A DNA stretch of 64,000 nucleotides from positions 62,001 through 126,000 of the forward strand of contig NZ_JARZAI010000008.1 of assembly GCF_029893355.1 (NCBI RefSeq). The letters run 5' to 3'. A program made the position numbers and the translations under genes. This document shows positions 32,277 to 42,169 of the stretch, one piece after another. The stretch's first letter is position 1. Each line of letters starts with the position of its first letter. Source of the stretch: Kitasatospora sp. MAA4 (GTDB taxonomy: Bacteria > Actinomycetota > Actinomycetes > Streptomycetales > Streptomycetaceae). Under the pieces are notes generated by a model. It had not been told where the DNA came from. It did not search any database and was given only the letters and a program-made list of their open reading frames with translations.

Positions 32277-35200
32277 ATGTCGATCATGCTTCCTCCGGCC
32301 GTCGCCACGATCTTCTCGAAGGTCACCGGGATGAAATGGCCCGAGGCGAATGAGGACAACCTGCGCACCGCGGGTGACGACTACCTGGCGATCGCCAACG
32401 ACATCCCGGAGCTCAAGGGCTACATCGCCGACCTGGTGAAGTGCTGCCTGGCTCAGTTCGAGGGGGAGGCGGCCGACGCCTTCGTCGACCAGATGCGGCA
32501 GTTGATCGGTCAGACCGGCGGGACCGACTACCTGACGACGGCGGCGGGGACGGCGAAGCAACTGGGTGACTACGCCCACCAGACGGCCAACCAGGTCGAG
32601 TACACCAAGTGGATGACGATCGCCCAACTCGTCCAGCTGCTGGCGGAGATCGCCTACGCGATCGCGATGATCCCGCTCACCTTCGGCGGCTCGCTCGCGG
32701 CGATCCCGATGGCGATGGAGGCCGTGGCGGCGGTCCTCAAGCAGATCTTCATCTGGCTGTTCAAGCAGCTCATCATCCACGAGTTCACCAGCATCGTCGG
32801 CGGTCTGCTGCTCGACGTGATCATCCAGACGATCCAGATCGCCGAGGGGCACAAGACCAGCTGGGACTCCAAGTCCACTTTGCAGGCTGTGGAGTTCGGG
32901 GCGATCAACGGCCTGCTCGCCGGTCCGCTGGAGCTGCTGGGCTTCGGCTTCGGCAAGCTGCTCGGGCGGCTGTTCGGCAAGGGTCTCGGGGAGGTTCTGG
33001 AGACGGAGCTCAAGGACCTGGCGGGTGCCGAACTCAAGGCCGGGCTCAACGACTTGGAGAAGTCGGCGCTCGACTCGCTGGTGAAGGACGTCGAGAAGAA
33101 CGAGATGACGGCGGTCATCTCGGCTGCCACGAAGGGCGCGCTGGAGACCGTCTCGAGGGAGGTGGTCGGGGAGGTTGCCAAGGAGGCGGTCGAACAGGCG
33201 GTGGAGACCGCCGTCAAGGACGTCGCCAAGGAAGCGGTCGAGGAGGCGGTGGAGACCACTGCCAAGGAAGCGGCGGAGACGGCCGTCGAGGAGGCCGTCA
33301 AGAAGCTGTCGAAGACGGAGACGTTCACCAAGGACCTCGGAACCAGCTTCGAGAACGGCCTGAAGGGCGTGATCGGCGCGACGACGGCGAACGAGATGGG
33401 CCGGCAGTTCGCCAAGACCATCGCGACCAACGCCGCGCGTCACGCCGTGGACCAGGACGCCGTCAGGGTGATCCTCACCAATGTCCTCAAGGACTTCGAC
33501 AAGGCGGACAAGGAGCTCATCAACAAGCTGGCCGCCGAGACGATGGCGGTGTCATCGAGGCTCGGGTCCCAGACGGCCCATCAGTTCCTCTACCGGCTGG
33601 GCGAGCAGGCCGGCGGCCTGCTCAAGGGCGGCCTCCACAACATCCTGACCGAGGGCGGCTACAACCTCGTCTTCGACGACAGCCACTCGTTCACGGTCAC
33701 GGCGGACACCTTCTTCGCCGGCCTGGCGATGGGCGCGCTGGGCGCGATCGGGCACGTGGCGACGGAGCCGTTCAGGGCCAAGTTCGAGGCGTACGTGGAG
33801 AAGTGGAACCAGGAGTCGATCGACAGCGAGACCAAGAGCACCTTCTTCGGCCCGTTCCACCCGCTGACGCTCATCTCGATCGCCTCCAACCTCACCGGCC
33901 ACCCGACGCCGTTCCCGGTACGGCGGCCGGTGGCCGACGGGTCGCGGCCGCGGTCCCTAGACCTGAAGCTGCCCAAGACCGAGTCCTCGGGCGAGCCCGA
34001 CGGGAAGTCGTCCGACCTCGGCACGCCGAAGACCACGACGACGGAGACGACGACGAAGTCCCCGTCGGGGAAGGGCGAACCGATCGCCCCGCCGACTCCC
34101 CGCAGCACCCAGTCGGACGGTGGGGAGAAGGAGGGCGACCTCGGCTACCTCCTCGGCTACGACGGCGACGGCAACATCGCCGAGCCGGTCCCCGTCGAGT
34201 ACGCCCACCTCTTCCCCAAGGGCAGCGTCCCGGTGGCCGGCGACGACCTCGGCGCGCCGGACCGCCCGCGGACCACCGGCGGCGGCCTGGGGAACGGAGA
34301 CAAGCTGCCGCCCGAGGAGCACCGGCCGCAGCCGGTCGAAGCGCCGACCCGCGTGCAGACGGCGTCCGGCGGGGGCGTCGTGGCGGAGGAGAAGACCGTC
34401 ACCGCCGAGGCCACCGCTCCCGTGGCCACCCCCGTGCCCGTGCCCACTCACTCCGCCCCTGCTCCCGCCCCCGCCCCCGCGCCCCACGAGCAGGAGCATG
34501 AGCACGAGCAGGAGCTGAACGACATCGCGGGCGCCCTGTCGTTCGGCCCCAAGACTCCCGACGGCGGCGGCGAAGGCCCCCACCCCGCCGAGGCCCCGCA
34601 GATCGGGCTCCCCGGCGTCGCGTACCCCGGTCCGAACCGGCCGCTGGACGGCGCTCTGACCTTCGACAAGCAGAAGGAGCAGTTCGTCTGGCGCGAGCCC
34701 AAGACGGTCTACCGCGGCGAGGTGGAGGTCGAGTTCCACGACCGCGAGCCGTTCGTGCGCCTCTACACCACCGTGGTGAGCGAGCAGGAGCTGACGCCCG
34801 CGCCCGGTCGGCCCGGCGGGATGACGTCGACGTTCAAGGACATCCAGCAGGACCCGAAGACCGGGGAGATCAAGATCTCGGTCGGGGGCGACTCGGTGCT
34901 GTGGACGGGCGCGGGCCGCCCGCTGCGGGCGTTCAAGTGGGCCGAGAAGTACATCGCGGACCTTGGCCCCCGGACGAAGCCGCTGCTCCGCTCCTACCTG
35001 GTGCCGCTGTCGACCTACCGGACGATCGTCGACAACGCCATCCACGAGGAGGACCGCAACTCGCCGGTCCCGCCCTACCGCGGCAGGGGCTCGCTGCTGG
35101 CACCCGAGGGCTTCGACCCGCGCACCCTCACCGACGAGTACGAGAGGCTCCCGCAGCCGCAGCGGGAGGCCTTCGTCCAGCACACGCTGGACGCCGCGCT

Positions 35201-38200
35201 GGCCAGGGCCCGCGAGGAGTTCGCGAACAACTCCGGACTCGATTCGGCCGGGGTCACCTCGCCGCTGCCCAACTCCCAGCGGACCTTCAACGTCGACCAC
35301 CGCGGTGAGCCGAACCAGTTCGGCATCGTCGGCGCGGACATCGACCTGCTGCAGCGCACGGCCCGGCCGGACTCGCTGCGGACGTACTACTACGACGAAG
35401 CGGGCCTCAGCTCCCCGGACGACCCGCGCAACGGCGCCCGGGCGCACGTCGACGACCTGCGCAGGGAGCTCGGCGCGCCGCTGGTCGCGGACCGCCGGCT
35501 GCTGGCGAAGGACCACCCGTGGGTCGCCGAGCAGCCGGAGGCCCTGGAGATCCACCAGAAGGCCGACGGCCTGGAGGACCTCCTCACCCGGTTCGGCCAC
35601 GACAACGCCGCGCCCCTGACACCGCAGCAGCTCGACGCTCACCGGGAGCTGCTCGCCTGGGCCGCCGACCGGGCGGAGCAGCTGAAGCCCGGTCAGTACA
35701 CCGAGGTCGTCCAGGAGCTGCGCGACAAGCTCGAAACCGGCGGCGAGCTCGACGCGACCACCGACCAGCTCAAGCGGCTCGTCTTCGACCTGCGTCCGAA
35801 GGCCGAGTTCCGCAACGACGCGACGCAGCTGGGCGGGATCGCCTTCCGGCTGCGCCAGCACTACGTGACCTGGAAGCAGTCCCAGCAGCCTGAGGCGCAG
35901 CGGCGGATGGACCCGCTGCTGGCGGGGGGCAACGAGCTGCGCTTCGCCAAGCGCCTCGCGGACCTCAAGACGTTCGTGGCGGAGCACAGCGAGAAGTACC
36001 GGGAGGAGTACCCGCCGGAGGACAGCCGCTCCCGTCTGCCCGAGGACCTCGACAACCTCGGTCCCGAGGACCGCGCGAGCGTCGACGAGTTCATGGAGCG
36101 GACGGTGCTCCCGTGGGCGACCCAGGCGGCGATCGGCGAGTCGCTGTCGCGCGGCTACCGCGAGGCGTCGGCGGACTTCGACGTCCTGGGCAGGCCGGCG
36201 CTCAACGACTTCGCGGCCGACCTGCACAACCTGCCCGCCCACAACGCCCGTCAGCTCCAGGTCGGGCAGGAGATCACGGATCTCTGGACGAGCGGCGCGC
36301 CGCCGCACGCGATGATCGAGAGCCTGTTCGGCGCCTTCCCCGAGCTGGGGCCCAAGTTCGACGAGCAGATCGCCGACCACCTGCCGTACACCTTCTCCGA
36401 CCACGCGCAGATGGTGCTGGGCCAGTACCTCAAGCTCGCCCACCCCGACCGCAACGACCCGAACCGGTTCGTGGAGGTGGACAGCGTCGTCAAGGCGATC
36501 ATGTTCCACGACATCCAGAAGCAGAACTCCGAGCGCATGTACGCCGTGGAGAAGGGCAAGAACACGCGCGAGGAGCACGACCGCGAGGCCGAGCACATCG
36601 GCGCCGTCCAGATGATGCGCAAGTACCGGCGCCTGTGGGGCGAGGGGGAGGAGGGGGAGCGGCAGCTGGAGCGGGCGATCGCGATGGTGGACTCCGACCC
36701 GTTCGGCTTCTACATCCGCAACAAGTTCGCCCCCAAGGACGAGGCGAAGAACCGGGACGCGGCCTTCGAGTTCCTGACCAGGACCACCCTGAAGCTGTCC
36801 GGCAAGGAGCCCGACACGTTTCTGGACGGCCGTCGCCGACCGGCGGAGCTGACCGAGCAGGACGTGGCCGCCATCCGGCAGTTCTTCGGCGAGTTCCACC
36901 AGTACTACCAGGCCGACTTCTCCTCCTACACCAGCGCGAGCGACTACCGTCCCAGCCGCGAGCCGAACCCGCAGGAGCAGCCGGGCAGGTCGATTTTCGA
37001 CAACAAGCTCGCCCTGGACAACGTCCAGGAGTCGAGGCCCGACGAGACGTACCCGCTGCGGCGCGGTCCCCGGCTGGCCGAGGAAGAGCCGGAGGTCCCG
37101 GAGAATCCGCGGCGGTTCGAGTACACCGTCAGCGAAACGGCGTTCCGGAACCTTCGGGAGATGTTCGCCACGCCCGAAGCCCTCAGGACGCACTTCGAGC
37201 GCGTGACCGGCGACCGCTTGGCGCACGAGGCGCAGCTGCTCGGCAACGGCGGGGACGCGAACCCGGACCGCCACCGGAAAACCGCTCCGGCGCAGCAGGA
37301 CCTGGCGGACATCTTCGGTGACGACGAGGGCCTCGACCTCTTCGGCGACGGGTTCGGCACCGACCACGGGCCGACGACGGCCGGGCCCGGGCACGAGTCC
37401 GGTCCGGTCGACCAGCAGCGGGTCGCGGAGCTGGCCGACGCGCTGTCCGTGCAGCGCGGATCCGGGGTGCACTGGCCGGCCGATCCCGGGACGGACGCCG
37501 GGGAGCGGCGGCGGATCGCGGAGGCGATCGAGCACTTCCCGGTCGACCCGCGGTTCTTCACCGTGGCCAGCCACACCGACCGCGGCGACGGGAGCCTGGT
37601 CTGGCGCGGCGAGCCGGTGTCGCCGGCGGAGTTCGCGCACGCCCTCGCCAAGCTGCGCCGGCAGGGCCAGTGGACCCGGGACCAGCCCTTGCAGCTCGCC
37701 GCCTGCAACAGCGGGCGCGGCGAGGCCGGTTCGTACGCCGCGCAGACTCTGCGCGAGCTGCGCCGGCTGCTGCCGGACGAGCCGTTCGAGGCGTTCGTCC
37801 CGGACGGCGTCCTGCTCTTCGTGCCGAAGGTCGTCGGGCCGGGGCGGCTGGACCGCGAGGCCGCGGGGGACCTGCTGGTCAGCGCGAAGGTCGGCTTCGA
37901 CGCGTCCGGCCGACCGCGGTTCGCCCCCGGCGGCCACTGGCTGCGGATGTCGCTGCCGGCCGGCTCGGATGAGGTGCAGGTGAAGCCGCACGGCGCCCAC
38001 CTGCCGGTCGACGGCAGCCCGGAACCGCGCTCCGCCCCGGCCCCGGACGGCTACGTCCCGCTGGACGAGCGCTCCGCGCAGCGGCGCGACGCGGCCACGC
38101 CCGATGGCGTGCAGGCGTTCGGGCTGCCCGAAGACCCTGATCACCCGAATCCGGAGCCGGTTGTCGGGATCCGCGGGGTCGCGTACCCCGGCCCGAGCCG

Positions 38201-41200
38201 GCCGGACGGCAGGCGGAGCACTCCCGGTCCGTGGACGGGCCGGATCGTCCACCGCGGTGAGTACGAGGTCGAACTGGACGAGCACGACGACCCGTTCGTG
38301 CGGTTGTACACCGTGGTGGTCAGCGCGCAGGCGCTGCGCGACGAGCCGGCGGCACCGGATCAGGTGCCGGGCGTGATCTCGCGGTCGGCGCACAAGGACA
38401 TCCAGCAGGGTGGGGACGGAAGGGTCCGCATCTCCACGGGCACGGGGACGAAGCCGACGCAGGAGAACTCCGTCCTGTGGGTAGGCGGCGGCCGGCCGCT
38501 GCGGGCGCTTCAGTGGGCCGAGAAGTACCGGGCCGAGCACGGCAGGGAGACCAGGCCGCTGATCCGCTCCTTCCTGGTGCCGGCGCACGTCTTCGACGCG
38601 GTCTCCCTCAACGCCCTCCACGAGGACGACGCGGGAGGCCAGGGGCGGACCTTCAACGTCGACCACCGCGGTGAACCGAACCAGTTCGGCGTCGTCGGCG
38701 AGGACCTCGCGAACCTGCGGGTGCACGCCAAGCCGAACTCGCTGATCACCTACGCCTACAACCACGGGGAACTGCGGATGCGGGCCGATGCTGCCAGTCA
38801 CGGCGAGGAGATCCGCTCGGTCGACGTCCTCCGGGAGCGGCTGAGGGTCCCGCCGGTCGGGGCACGCACGCTGGTCAGGAAGTGGGATCCCTGGCTCAGC
38901 CACAACAAGGAGCGCACCCTGGTGGAGGAGGCGGCCGGCCGGATCCGCCAGCATGGAGCGATCTCCGCGCGGCTGACCGGACGCCGGGACGAACTGCAGG
39001 GCGACGACGCGCAGCTTCGGCAGGACGTGGCACAGGCCGTCGACGCGTTCCTCAACGGCCCCCGGAGCAGGGAACTCGCCGACCGGCTGGAGGAGGTGGC
39101 GAACCGTCTCGGCTCGCACCCGGGGTTGGCCAGGGACTTCGTCGAGGCAGCCCACCGGGCGCGCCAGGACACCGAGGACTCCGTCGGGTTCAAGAACGGC
39201 CTCGACACCCTCAAGGCGAACTTCCTGCGCCCTGTCCGGGAGGCCGCGAAGTACAGCGGGGACGTCGGCAAGAGGAGCGAGCCGCACAATCTCGTCAAGA
39301 AGTTCGGAGCATCGGTCAAGGAACTCGCCAAGTCTCTCGACTCCGAGAAGGCAGAGGCGATTCCTGCGGAACTGCGCGAGGCCGCCCGGGCGCGGCTCGA
39401 CGAGGCGACCCGGCGGCTGACGCTGCTGGAGGTGAACGCCAAGACCCTCCACGAGAGCCTGAAGGGACTGGAGAGCGCCGGATCGTGGACCGCTGAGGAG
39501 TTCCAGCGGGTCATCGACACCTTCGAGCACGGGGATCGCACCAGGGATCTGGTCGATCAGCACCCAGGCGTGCTGGAGGGGGACGCGCCGCAGGAGGGAC
39601 CGGCCCGTGAACTTCTCGGCGACATCGACAAGGCCCTCAAGGAAGTGGACGATCGCGTCCAGCAGTACACCGCGGGGATCGCGAAGAGCCTCCAGGGCCT
39701 GAAGGAGCGGAACACCGCGGGTGCGGTCAACAAGCCCAGGGAGAACATCCTCAACCTTGAGCAGGCGATCGGCGACTACGGCAGCGGCGTCCGCAGCGAC
39801 GAGCTGGCCGAGCGGTTCGAGAGGACGGCAGCCGCCTCGTGGGCGAACTCCACGTTCCTCAACGACGCGAGCGGACTGACCTCGATCGCCGAGGAGCTCG
39901 CCCAGCACTACGAGACCTGGCGGCAGTTCAAGCAGGGCGCGGCCGAGCCGGGGCCGAGTCCGCTGCTCTCCGACCGGCAGGAGGCGTTCCCGAAGCGCCT
40001 GTCCGAGCTGCGGACGTTCCTGCAGGATCACCACAACAGGTTCCGGGAGGGGTACTGGGACAGCCGCCGCGGTGCGCTGGACCTCGACATCGGCAGTGAG
40101 ACGCCGTACGGCGAGGTCCACCCGGACACGGTCGGGAACATCGACCGGTTCATGGCGGAGCTCGTGCTTCCGTGGTCCGATCAGGCGGGCATCGGGCGGG
40201 AGATGTCCCGGGCCTACGACGAGGCGAAGAACGACTTCGACGTGTCCGACCGGTCGTTCCCCAACGACTTCGCCGCCGACCGCGCGGCCCTGCCGGCGTT
40301 CACGGAACGCCAGCGGGCGGTCGGCGCGCGGCTCTCCGCACTCTGGAGGGACGGCGCCGAACCGGACGAACTCATCTACGAACTGGTCCATGCCTTCCCG
40401 GACTTGAGGGACAAGTTCGACGAGGTCGCGGCGGTCTCCGAGAAGTACACCTTCTTCGAGCACGCCCAGATGGTGCTGAACCAGTACCGCGAACTGGTCG
40501 GTCACGACAACGGCGCCGAGCGCGTCGTTCCGGTGGACACCGTGGTCAAGGCCATCCTCTTCCACGACATCCAGAAGATGAACTCCAAGGCCATGTACGG
40601 CGGCGGCAAGGGCCGCCACGATGCCGAGCCCGAGCACATCGGCGCTGTCCAGATGATGCGGAAGTACCGCGCACTGTGGCACGTGGAGGGCGATCCGGGG
40701 CGCACCCGCAGGGACTTCGAGAAGGCGCTCTCCATCGTCGACTCCGACCCGTTCGGGTTCTACATGCGCAGCGAGTTCCACAAGACCGAGGACGTCAACC
40801 GGCACGAGGCCTTCAAGTACCTGGCCCGGACGGCCGTGAAGCTGTCCAGGAAGCCGGGTGGGGAGCTCGACGGGGAGCTCGACCGGGGCCGCGTCCTGTC
40901 CGTCATGCGGCGGTTCTACGAGGAGGCCCAGCAGTTCTACCAGGCGGACTTCTCCTCCTACACCAGTGCCGCCCGCTTCCGGAAGGCGGACTGGAGCCGT
41001 CTGGAAGCGGACGACCCGGCCGCGGGCGAGCGTCCGCCGAGCGAGCGGGGAGTGCCGAAGGGCACCTTCGACGCCAATTTCGACTGGGAGACCGATCCGC
41101 GCCCGGACCCGACCCCGGAAGATGGCGGGGAGCCGAGGCACCTGGTCGCCGCCGGGCTCAGGATCGCCACGACCGAGGGCCTGACCCGGCGCCGCTTCAG

Positions 41201-42137
41201 GTACGACACGACGGGAGCGAAGGGCGAGGAGCAGAAGGGCGGCGAGGACGAGGAGAAGGCCGGGCCGGCGCAGGGTTCGGGTCAGGCCGAGGCGAGCACC
41301 AAGACGGCCAAGCAGCTGGCGCACGAGAAGGCCGTCGAGGAGGCCCGGGCGAAGAAGACACCGAAGGCCGCCGGGAAGAAGAAGAAGGATGCGGGCGCGA
41401 AGCGGGGCGGGGAGGCGTACGAGCGGCACGCCCAGAAGCTGGAGACGATGTTCAGCCCGACGGAACTCGCCTCGAAGCTGCAGGAGCATCTTCCCGGCGA
41501 GGACTTCACCGAGGCGGTGCAGGGCCCGCAGGAGGTCCAGCCGGACGCCGTCCCTGCTCCCGAGGCGGCCGCCCCGGCCACACTGCCCGATCTCCCGCAC
41601 GGTGTGGTCTGGATGGGTGACAAGCTGGTGAACCCGGCAGCCCGCGCACAGCTGCACGATGCCCTGTCGCGGCTGCCCGAGGCCGAGGGCGAACTGCGGC
41701 TCGCCATGCACACGGTGGACCGGGGATGGCCGACCCGCGACGGCGTCCGGATCAAGGCGGAGACCCTGGCGACCGAGGCCGCGATCCAGTGGGAGACCAA
41801 TGGCAGGCCGGCCGTCCTGCGGTTCCTGGCCAGCGGCCTTGGGTCCCCCGACCTCGCGGGCTACCGGCTGGAGCTGAAGCGGCTGCTGTCCGAGAAGGGC
41901 GTGACGGCGCAGGTGGAGGTGGCCTCGGGCCCGGTGTGGTATCTGAAGGGTCGGGCGGAGCTTCTGGTGGCGAAGCGGATCTGGTTCGACCCGCAGGGAA
42001 GGATGTGGACCGACGACGAGGGCGACTGGACGACCGTGCCCACCGCGCCGGCGGCCGTGCCCACCGCGCCGGCGGCCGCCGCGCAGCCGCCGCTCACCGA
42101 GCTGGGCCACAGCGTTTTCGACGCCCTGGTAGGGTGA
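32277..42137 (+). CDS. Giant (3286 aa) T7SS effector with duplicated HD-phosphohydrolase-like modules
   Basis: Residues 1 to about 560 form a helical, partly hydrophobic region like the N-terminus of CpnT-type T7SS toxins, with a Lys/Glu/Val/Ala stretch at about 294-345. A Pro/Glu/His linker follows to about 770. Block 1: an unassigned module (about 780-1080, RTFNVDHRGEPNQFG), a helical region with an HD-like motif (H1376, H1411-D1412, H1440, D1472) and a caspase-like module (H1766 in VASHTDRG, C1810 in LAACNSG). Block 2 repeats this order: same signature at about 2124, then H2729, H2763-D2764, H2787, D2822, then H3145 but no Cys (FLASGLGS). A Lys-rich linker lies near 3000-3050. Predicted to be secreted and to hydrolyse a phosphorylated substrate; the substrate is unknown. 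No immunity gene is obvious. Confidence 0.83.
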   Translation: MSIMLPPAVATIFSKVTGMKWPEANEDNLRTAGDDYLAIANDIPELKGYIADLVKCCLAQFEGEAADAFVDQMRQLIGQTGGTDYLTTAAGTAKQLGDYAHQTANQVEYTKWMTIAQLVQLLAEIAYAIAMIPLTFGGSLAAIPMAMEAVAAVLKQIFIWLFKQLIIHEFTSIVGGLLLDVIIQTIQIAEGHKTSWDSKSTLQAVEFGAINGLLAGPLELLGFGFGKLLGRLFGKGLGEVLETELKDLAGAELKAGLNDLEKSALDSLVKDVEKNEMTAVISAATKGALETVSREVVGEVAKEAVEQAVETAVKDVAKEAVEEAVETTAKEAAETAVEEAVKKLSKTETFTKDLGTSFENGLKGVIGATTANEMGRQFAKTIATNAARHAVDQDAVRVILTNVLKDFDKADKELINKLAAETMAVSSRLGSQTAHQFLYRLGEQAGGLLKGGLHNILTEGGYNLVFDDSHSFTVTADTFFAGLAMGALGAIGHVATEPFRAKFEAYVEKWNQESIDSETKSTFFGPFHPLTLISIASNLTGHPTPFPVRRPVADGSRPRSLDLKLPKTESSGEPDGKSSDLGTPKTTTTETTTKSPSGKGEPIAPPTPRSTQSDGGEKEGDLGYLLGYDGDGNIAEPVPVEYAHLFPKGSVPVAGDDLGAPDRPRTTGGGLGNGDKLPPEEHRPQPVEAPTRVQTASGGGVVAEEKTVTAEATAPVATPVPVPTHSAPAPAPAPAPHEQEHEHEQELNDIAGALSFGPKTPDGGGEGPHPAEAPQIGLPGVAYPGPNRPLDGALTFDKQKEQFVWREPKTVYRGEVEVEFHDREPFVRLYTTVVSEQELTPAPGRPGGMTSTFKDIQQDPKTGEIKISVGGDSVLWTGAGRPLRAFKWAEKYIADLGPRTKPLLRSYLVPLSTYRTIVDNAIHEEDRNSPVPPYRGRGSLLAPEGFDPRTLTDEYERLPQPQREAFVQHTLDAALARAREEFANNSGLDSAGVTSPLPNSQRTFNVDHRGEPNQFGIVGADIDLLQRTARPDSLRTYYYDEAGLSSPDDPRNGARAHVDDLRRELGAPLVADRRLLAKDHPWVAEQPEALEIHQKADGLEDLLTRFGHDNAAPLTPQQLDAHRELLAWAADRAEQLKPGQYTEVVQELRDKLETGGELDATTDQLKRLVFDLRPKAEFRNDATQLGGIAFRLRQHYVTWKQSQQPEAQRRMDPLLAGGNELRFAKRLADLKTFVAEHSEKYREEYPPEDSRSRLPEDLDNLGPEDRASVDEFMERTVLPWATQAAIGESLSRGYREASADFDVLGRPALNDFAADLHNLPAHNARQLQVGQEITDLWTSGAPPHAMIESLFGAFPELGPKFDEQIADHLPYTFSDHAQMVLGQYLKLAHPDRNDPNRFVEVDSVVKAIMFHDIQKQNSERMYAVEKGKNTREEHDREAEHIGAVQMMRKYRRLWGEGEEGERQLERAIAMVDSDPFGFYIRNKFAPKDEAKNRDAAFEFLTRTTLKLSGKEPDTFLDGRRRPAELTEQDVAAIRQFFGEFHQYYQADFSSYTSASDYRPSREPNPQEQPGRSIFDNKLALDNVQESRPDETYPLRRGPRLAEEEPEVPENPRRFEYTVSETAFRNLREMFATPEALRTHFERVTGDRLAHEAQLLGNGGDANPDRHRKTAPAQQDLADIFGDDEGLDLFGDGFGTDHGPTTAGPGHESGPVDQQRVAELADALSVQRGSGVHWPADPGTDAGERRRIAEAIEHFPVDPRFFTVASHTDRGDGSLVWRGEPVSPAEFAHALAKLRRQGQWTRDQPLQLAACNSGRGEAGSYAAQTLRELRRLLPDEPFEAFVPDGVLLFVPKVVGPGRLDREAAGDLLVSAKVGFDASGRPRFAPGGHWLRMSLPAGSDEVQVKPHGAHLPVDGSPEPRSAPAPDGYVPLDERSAQRRDAATPDGVQAFGLPEDPDHPNPEPVVGIRGVAYPGPSRPDGRRSTPGPWTGRIVHRGEYEVELDEHDDPFVRLYTVVVSAQALRDEPAAPDQVPGVISRSAHKDIQQGGDGRVRISTGTGTKPTQENSVLWVGGGRPLRALQWAEKYRAEHGRETRPLIRSFLVPAHVFDAVSLNALHEDDAGGQGRTFNVDHRGEPNQFGVVGEDLANLRVHAKPNSLITYAYNHGELRMRADAASHGEEIRSVDVLRERLRVPPVGARTLVRKWDPWLSHNKERTLVEEAAGRIRQHGAISARLTGRRDELQGDDAQLRQDVAQAVDAFLNGPRSRELADRLEEVANRLGSHPGLARDFVEAAHRARQDTEDSVGFKNGLDTLKANFLRPVREAAKYSGDVGKRSEPHNLVKKFGASVKELAKSLDSEKAEAIPAELREAARARLDEATRRLTLLEVNAKTLHESLKGLESAGSWTAEEFQRVIDTFEHGDRTRDLVDQHPGVLEGDAPQEGPARELLGDIDKALKEVDDRVQQYTAGIAKSLQGLKERNTAGAVNKPRENILNLEQAIGDYGSGVRSDELAERFERTAAASWANSTFLNDASGLTSIAEELAQHYETWRQFKQGAAEPGPSPLLSDRQEAFPKRLSELRTFLQDHHNRFREGYWDSRRGALDLDIGSETPYGEVHPDTVGNIDRFMAELVLPWSDQAGIGREMSRAYDEAKNDFDVSDRSFPNDFAADRAALPAFTERQRAVGARLSALWRDGAEPDELIYELVHAFPDLRDKFDEVAAVSEKYTFFEHAQMVLNQYRELVGHDNGAERVVPVDTVVKAILFHDIQKMNSKAMYGGGKGRHDAEPEHIGAVQMMRKYRALWHVEGDPGRTRRDFEKALSIVDSDPFGFYMRSEFHKTEDVNRHEAFKYLARTAVKLSRKPGGELDGELDRGRVLSVMRRFYEEAQQFYQADFSSYTSAARFRKADWSRLEADDPAAGERPPSERGVPKGTFDANFDWETDPRPDPTPEDGGEPRHLVAAGLRIATTEGLTRRRFRYDTTGAKGEEQKGGEDEEKAGPAQGSGQAEASTKTAKQLAHEKAVEEARAKKTPKAAGKKKKDAGAKRGGEAYERHAQKLETMFSPTELASKLQEHLPGEDFTEAVQGPQEVQPDAVPAPEAAAPATLPDLPHGVVWMGDKLVNPAARAQLHDALSRLPEAEGELRLAMHTVDRGWPTRDGVRIKAETLATEAAIQWETNGRPAVLRFLASGLGSPDLAGYRLELKRLLSEKGVTAQVEVASGPVWYLKGRAELLVAKRIWFDPQGRMWTDDEGDWTTVPTAPAAVPTAPAAAAQPPLTELGHSVFDALVG

Positions 42138-42169
42138 CCGGCTGCCAAGTGACTTACGGGGGACGCGCA

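Noticed and set aside
34620..35400. ADP-ribosyltransferase assignment for the unassigned modules of the giant effector
   Set aside because: YRGE/HRGE strands recall ART folds, but no clear STS and ExE motifs follow in the right order, so the module is left unnamed.
33957..42110. Very long open frame (over 2700 codons) antisense to the giant effector
   Set aside because: It is a high-GC mirror of the effector reading frame. The sense strand carries recognisable repeated domains, a good start and a promoter; the antisense translation is Arg/Leu/Val/Gly-rich with no domain.
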